From positions 1 through 9,630 of the forward strand of contig JAIRTD010000057.1 in NCBI GenBank assembly GCA_031255115.1: 9,630 nt of DNA, given 5' to 3'. Numbering within the stretch: the stretch's first letter is position 1; every line of letters starts with the position of its first letter. Source of the DNA: Spirochaetaceae bacterium. GTDB taxonomy: Bacteria > Spirochaetota > Spirochaetia > Treponematales > Breznakiellaceae. The notes under the pieces were generated by a model. It was not told where the DNA came from. It did no database searches and worked only from the letters and a program-made list of their open reading frames with translations. A program made the position numbers and the translations under genes. Below are positions 7,518-9,630 of the stretch, piece after piece.

Positions 7518-8036
7518 CTAGCGCTTTTCCATCGCCCCTATAAGCCTCCCAAGAGCAGAACGAAAAAGCGCTTCCATGTCCTGTGAAGAAGCAAGGCTCC
7601 GCGTTCCCGAAGCGCTTGCCCGTCCCGACGCATAGGGCAGGGCCTCTTTTCCTTTGGGGTAAAAGTACAGCTCCGCCGAGACTGAACGCACGGTACGCCA
7701 GTTTTTAAGATATTCCCGCTCTACGGCCCTGCCCCTGACTATAAAGTCAGGACCCTCCTCCGGCGCGACAACGGTAAAGCCCCTTTCCGCAAGAAGCAGG
7801 GGAAGAAGCAGGGCAAGTTCGGCTTCTACAGAACGGTAGTCTCCGGCCCTGTCCACGCTGACTTCTCCAATACTTAAACGGGGCAGCGATGGATCAGGCC
7901 CTTCCGAGGCGGGCCAGCCCCTGGCGCTGATCAGATTAAAGGGGAGACTGCCGCAGGAAAAAAGCACGGCGCATATCAGTAATACAAAAAGCATTGCAAT
8001 AAGTAATACATACCAATTGACATAGGGTCTTTTCAT
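7518..8036 (-). CDS. Small envelope lipoprotein of unknown function
   Basis: I do not recognise a named family with confidence. The product has 172 residues. The signal peptide is strongly hydrophobic (residues 9-27) and ends in lipobox LFSC (Cys28). The mature part reads as alternating beta and alpha. A strand LSIGEVSV is followed by a helix (RSVEAELALLLPLLLAE), a strand FTVVAP, then DFIVRGRAVEREYL. Another strand pair, SAELYFYP and YASGRASASGTR, precedes a C-terminal helix (MEALFRSALGRLIGAME). This topology resembles small outer-membrane-associated lipoproteins such as LptE or DUF4136-type proteins, but that is a fold-level guess. The start has AAGGAG eight bases upstream and overlaps the TPR gene's stop by ATGA. 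It precedes the TolC-family gene by 28 bases, so a role near the outer-membrane channel is plausible but unproven. Confidence 0.8.
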   Translation of the reverse strand: MKRPYVNWYVLLIAMLFVLLICAVLFSCGSLPFNLISARGWPASEGPDPSLPRLSIGEVSVDRAGDYRSVEAELALLLPLLLAERGFTVVAPEEGPDFIVRGRAVEREYLKNWRTVRSVSAELYFYPKGKEALPYASGRASASGTRSLASSQDMEALFRSALGRLIGAMEKR

Positions 8037-8689
8037 TGTTTCTTCTCCTTTATGGTCTTTTGTAGTCCCGCGATGGTCCGGCCAAGGAGGCTGTTTTCCC
8101 CTGCCAGCAAGGACGCTTTTTCGAGATCGTCAAGGGCGCCTTCTCCGTCGCCCCGTATCCAGCGGAAGCGGGCCCGGTCCAAAAAAACCAGAGAAAGTTC
8201 CTCACCCGCTCCGGCGGCCCTTTCAAGAAAGGCAAAACCGTCTTCGGGCCTGTCCCTGAGAAAGGCAAGTTCTGAAGCATAACGCAGCGCCCTGATATTC
8301 TCGCTGTCGTCGGCAAGAAGACCTTCGACAAGCTCCCCGGCGGCTTCGTGGTCGCCCTGTTCGCTCCGTATCCTCGCCAGATAAAGACCTGCCTCAAAGG
8401 ATGAGGGCCTGATTTTTCTGGCCCTTGCAAGGGCCTTTTCCGCCTCTTCCAGCCGGCCCTGAAAATACAGAGCCTTGCCCCGGAGGGTCAGCGCCTGGGG
8501 AAGCGATTTAAGCGGAAGCAGCAGGCCGGCGGCTTCTGAAAAACGGCCCTCTGCATATACGGAACGTGCTTTCGCATAACGGGACAATTCGCCGTGAGAC
8601 GGAAGCGAAGCCCCGCAGGAAACGCACAAAACCTGGGCCGCCAAAAATACGAGCCCCGCCTGTCCCGGATTAAGCCTTTTTAGCCTCAT
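8033..8689 (-). CDS. Tetratricopeptide-repeat (TPR) lipoprotein
   Basis: This predicted lipoprotein has 218 residues and is probably a protein-protein interaction scaffold in the periplasm. The N-terminus is basic (MRLKRL), followed by a hydrophobic stretch and the lipobox LCVSC (Cys25). TPR-like helix pairs run from about 34 to 200. The clearest are ALTLRGKALYFQGRLEEAEK with ALARARKIRP (about 66-95) and AGLYLARIRSEQGDHEAAGE (100-119). A later one is DRARFRWIRGDGEGALDDLE. The tail is lysine-rich. The start is well supported by GGAGG six bases upstream and by the ATGA overlap with the preceding gene. TPR lipoproteins often assemble envelope machines (BamD and PilF are examples), but nothing here identifies a partner beyond the shared operon. 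Confidence 0.88.
   Translation of the reverse strand: MRLKRLNPGQAGLVFLAAQVLCVSCGASLPSHGELSRYAKARSVYAEGRFSEAAGLLLPLKSLPQALTLRGKALYFQGRLEEAEKALARARKIRPSSFEAGLYLARIRSEQGDHEAAGELVEGLLADDSENIRALRYASELAFLRDRPEDGFAFLERAAGAGEELSLVFLDRARFRWIRGDGEGALDDLEKASLLAGENSLLGRTIAGLQKTIKEKKQ
8045..8050 (-). promoter_or_regulatory. Shine-Dalgarno for the small lipoprotein gene
   Basis: AAGGAG on the minus strand, eight bases before the ATG at 8036 and within the lysine-rich tail codons of the TPR gene. It supports the ATGA-overlapping start. Confidence 0.7.
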
Positions 8690-9630
8690 AAACGGCCTCC
8701 GGTAATGTACCGAAGCCTCTCGCCAAGGCGGCCCGAACTTTCCCTGCCCTTTGCGGCAAAATACTCCCTGAACAATGGAGAGGCAGCCAGCGCGTTAAGC
8801 GCGCCAAGGGCATAAAAGGTAAGGGGATTGTCCTCAAGGGCAAGCAGAGGAAAAAGTTCTTCGAGAAAAACAACGCTGCCCTGGGCGGCGGCTGAACTTA
8901 CCGCCCTTTCTATCTCCTTCTTTGTACGCAGGGCCGCCCCTGTTCCCTGCAGCCCGAAATTCTCAGCCAGAATTTTTCTGCACGCGGCGGCATAGGGCCC
9001 CTGGGGAGCAAGGTCCACACAGCGCTCGGCCCCTTCGCCCGAAACAAGGGCAAGGTGGTACCAGTACGCCGCAAGACCTGCGTAACGCGCCCGTATGGCG
9101 CTATATTCGGCAAGGGCAGCCCGGCGGCTTTCGTTAAATACGCTGTGTTCCACGGCCATGCCTTGAGTCCCGGCTTCCCCTGCCCCGCCAGAAACCGCGT
9201 CTTCGTCTCCGCCAGCAAACCCGGCCTCTAAAAGCAGGCCGCTTTTAAGCAGACTTGCCAGAAACATCCACCGGGCAAAAGAATCAGGTTCCTCTGTATC
9301 GCAGAAGGCGGCAAGGCTCCCGGCGGCTTCTTTCCACCTGCCGTCAAAAAACTCAAGACATGCCAAAGCCGCGCCCTGCGCGGCGGCCTCTGCCCCGGCA
9401 GTTTGAGCTTCTTCCCCGGGCAGAGCTGCAACACGGGAAAGCGTTTCGGCGTTTCCGCTTTCCCGGAACAGCACTGCTTCGAGCCCGGCGCGTAACTGCT
9501 CCGCGCCAAGCCCCCCCGCGCCATAGGCGTACAAAAGTTCCTTAAACGCGGCTATGACCGCGCCGGCATAGTCCCCGGCTTCTTCCCTGAGCCCGGACTC
9601 CGCAAGGCCCATACCCGGCCTGAAACCCGA
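8686..9630 (-). CDS. Unrecognised alpha-helical protein (5' end beyond window)
   Basis: The frame is open from the right window edge to the stop at 8686. An ATG exists at 9612, but six sense codons lie upstream in frame (SGFRPG) with no convincing Shine-Dalgarno, so the real start is probably outside. About 314 residues are visible. The composition is rich in alanine, glycine and leucine, with repeated amphipathic helices, for example DYAGAVIAAFKELLYAYG near the start, RWMFLASLLKSGLLLEAGF mid-way and LYALGA-like segments near the end (NPLTFYALGALNALAASP). This resembles a helical-repeat (TPR/SEL1/HEAT-like) solenoid without clear consensus repeats. An acidic, glycine-rich insert (about 145-160: GGDEDAVSGGAGEAGTQG) looks like a disordered loop. 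The gene shares an ATGA with the TPR lipoprotein. No signal peptide can be judged because the N-terminus is missing. Confidence 0.75.
   Translation of the reverse strand, partial: SGFRPGMGLAESGLREEAGDYAGAVIAAFKELLYAYGAGGLGAEQLRAGLEAVLFRESGNAETLSRVAALPGEEAQTAGAEAAAQGAALACLEFFDGRWKEAAGSLAAFCDTEEPDSFARWMFLASLLKSGLLLEAGFAGGDEDAVSGGAGEAGTQGMAVEHSVFNESRRAALAEYSAIRARYAGLAAYWYHLALVSGEGAERCVDLAPQGPYAAACRKILAENFGLQGTGAALRTKKEIERAVSSAAAQGSVVFLEELFPLLALEDNPLTFYALGALNALAASPLFREYFAAKGRESSGRLGERLRYITGGRL
8696..8700 (-). promoter_or_regulatory. Shine-Dalgarno for the TPR lipoprotein gene
   Basis: GGAGG on the minus strand, six bases from the ATG at 8689 and inside the final codons of the upstream gene. It fixes the start at the ATGA overlap. 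Confidence 0.7.

Overview
The window is one tightly packed stretch of a bacterial operon. All eight genes lie on the minus strand, so transcription runs from high to low coordinates. It looks like a diderm bacterium. Five products carry lipoprotein signal peptides, and the loose lipoboxes (FFSC, LFSC, LPGC, VSC, AASC) are of the kind tolerated in spirochaetes. The gene style (GC-rich, SbsA-type Ig lipoproteins, TPR lipoproteins) suggests a Treponema-like spirochaete. That placement is an inference from style only; there is no rRNA or other phylogenetic marker here.

Layout in order of transcription: a partial alpha-helical protein of unknown function enters from the right edge (9630-8686). It is followed by a TPR lipoprotein (8689-8033) and a small alpha/beta lipoprotein (8036-7518). 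After a 28-base gap, the only intergenic space longer than 1 base, comes a TolC-family outer-membrane channel (7489-5966). Next are a lipid-anchored RND/HlyD-type periplasmic adaptor (5969-4587), two consecutive large lipoproteins built from SbsA-type Ig-like domains (4606-3110 and 3113-1563), and the N-terminal half of an RND inner-membrane permease that runs off the left edge (1561-1).

Channel, adaptor and permease together make a complete tripartite RND exporter in its usual gene order. The unusual part is the pair of Ig-like lipoproteins between adaptor and permease, plus the upstream envelope lipoproteins in the same transcription unit. Four junctions are 4-base ATGA stop/start overlaps, one is a 20-base overlap and one is a 1-base gap. 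This argues strongly for co-transcription, translational coupling and a shared job at the cell envelope. The best candidate for an undescribed system is therefore a spirochaetal RND exporter with dedicated Ig-domain and TPR lipoprotein accessories. The permease also has valine in place of the second TM4 aspartate.

I see no promoter, terminator, tRNA, rRNA, CRISPR array, insertion sequence or notable repeat. Both the operon start and its end lie outside the window. No gene-free stretch reaches 300 bases. Open frames on the plus strand are antisense shadows of these genes.
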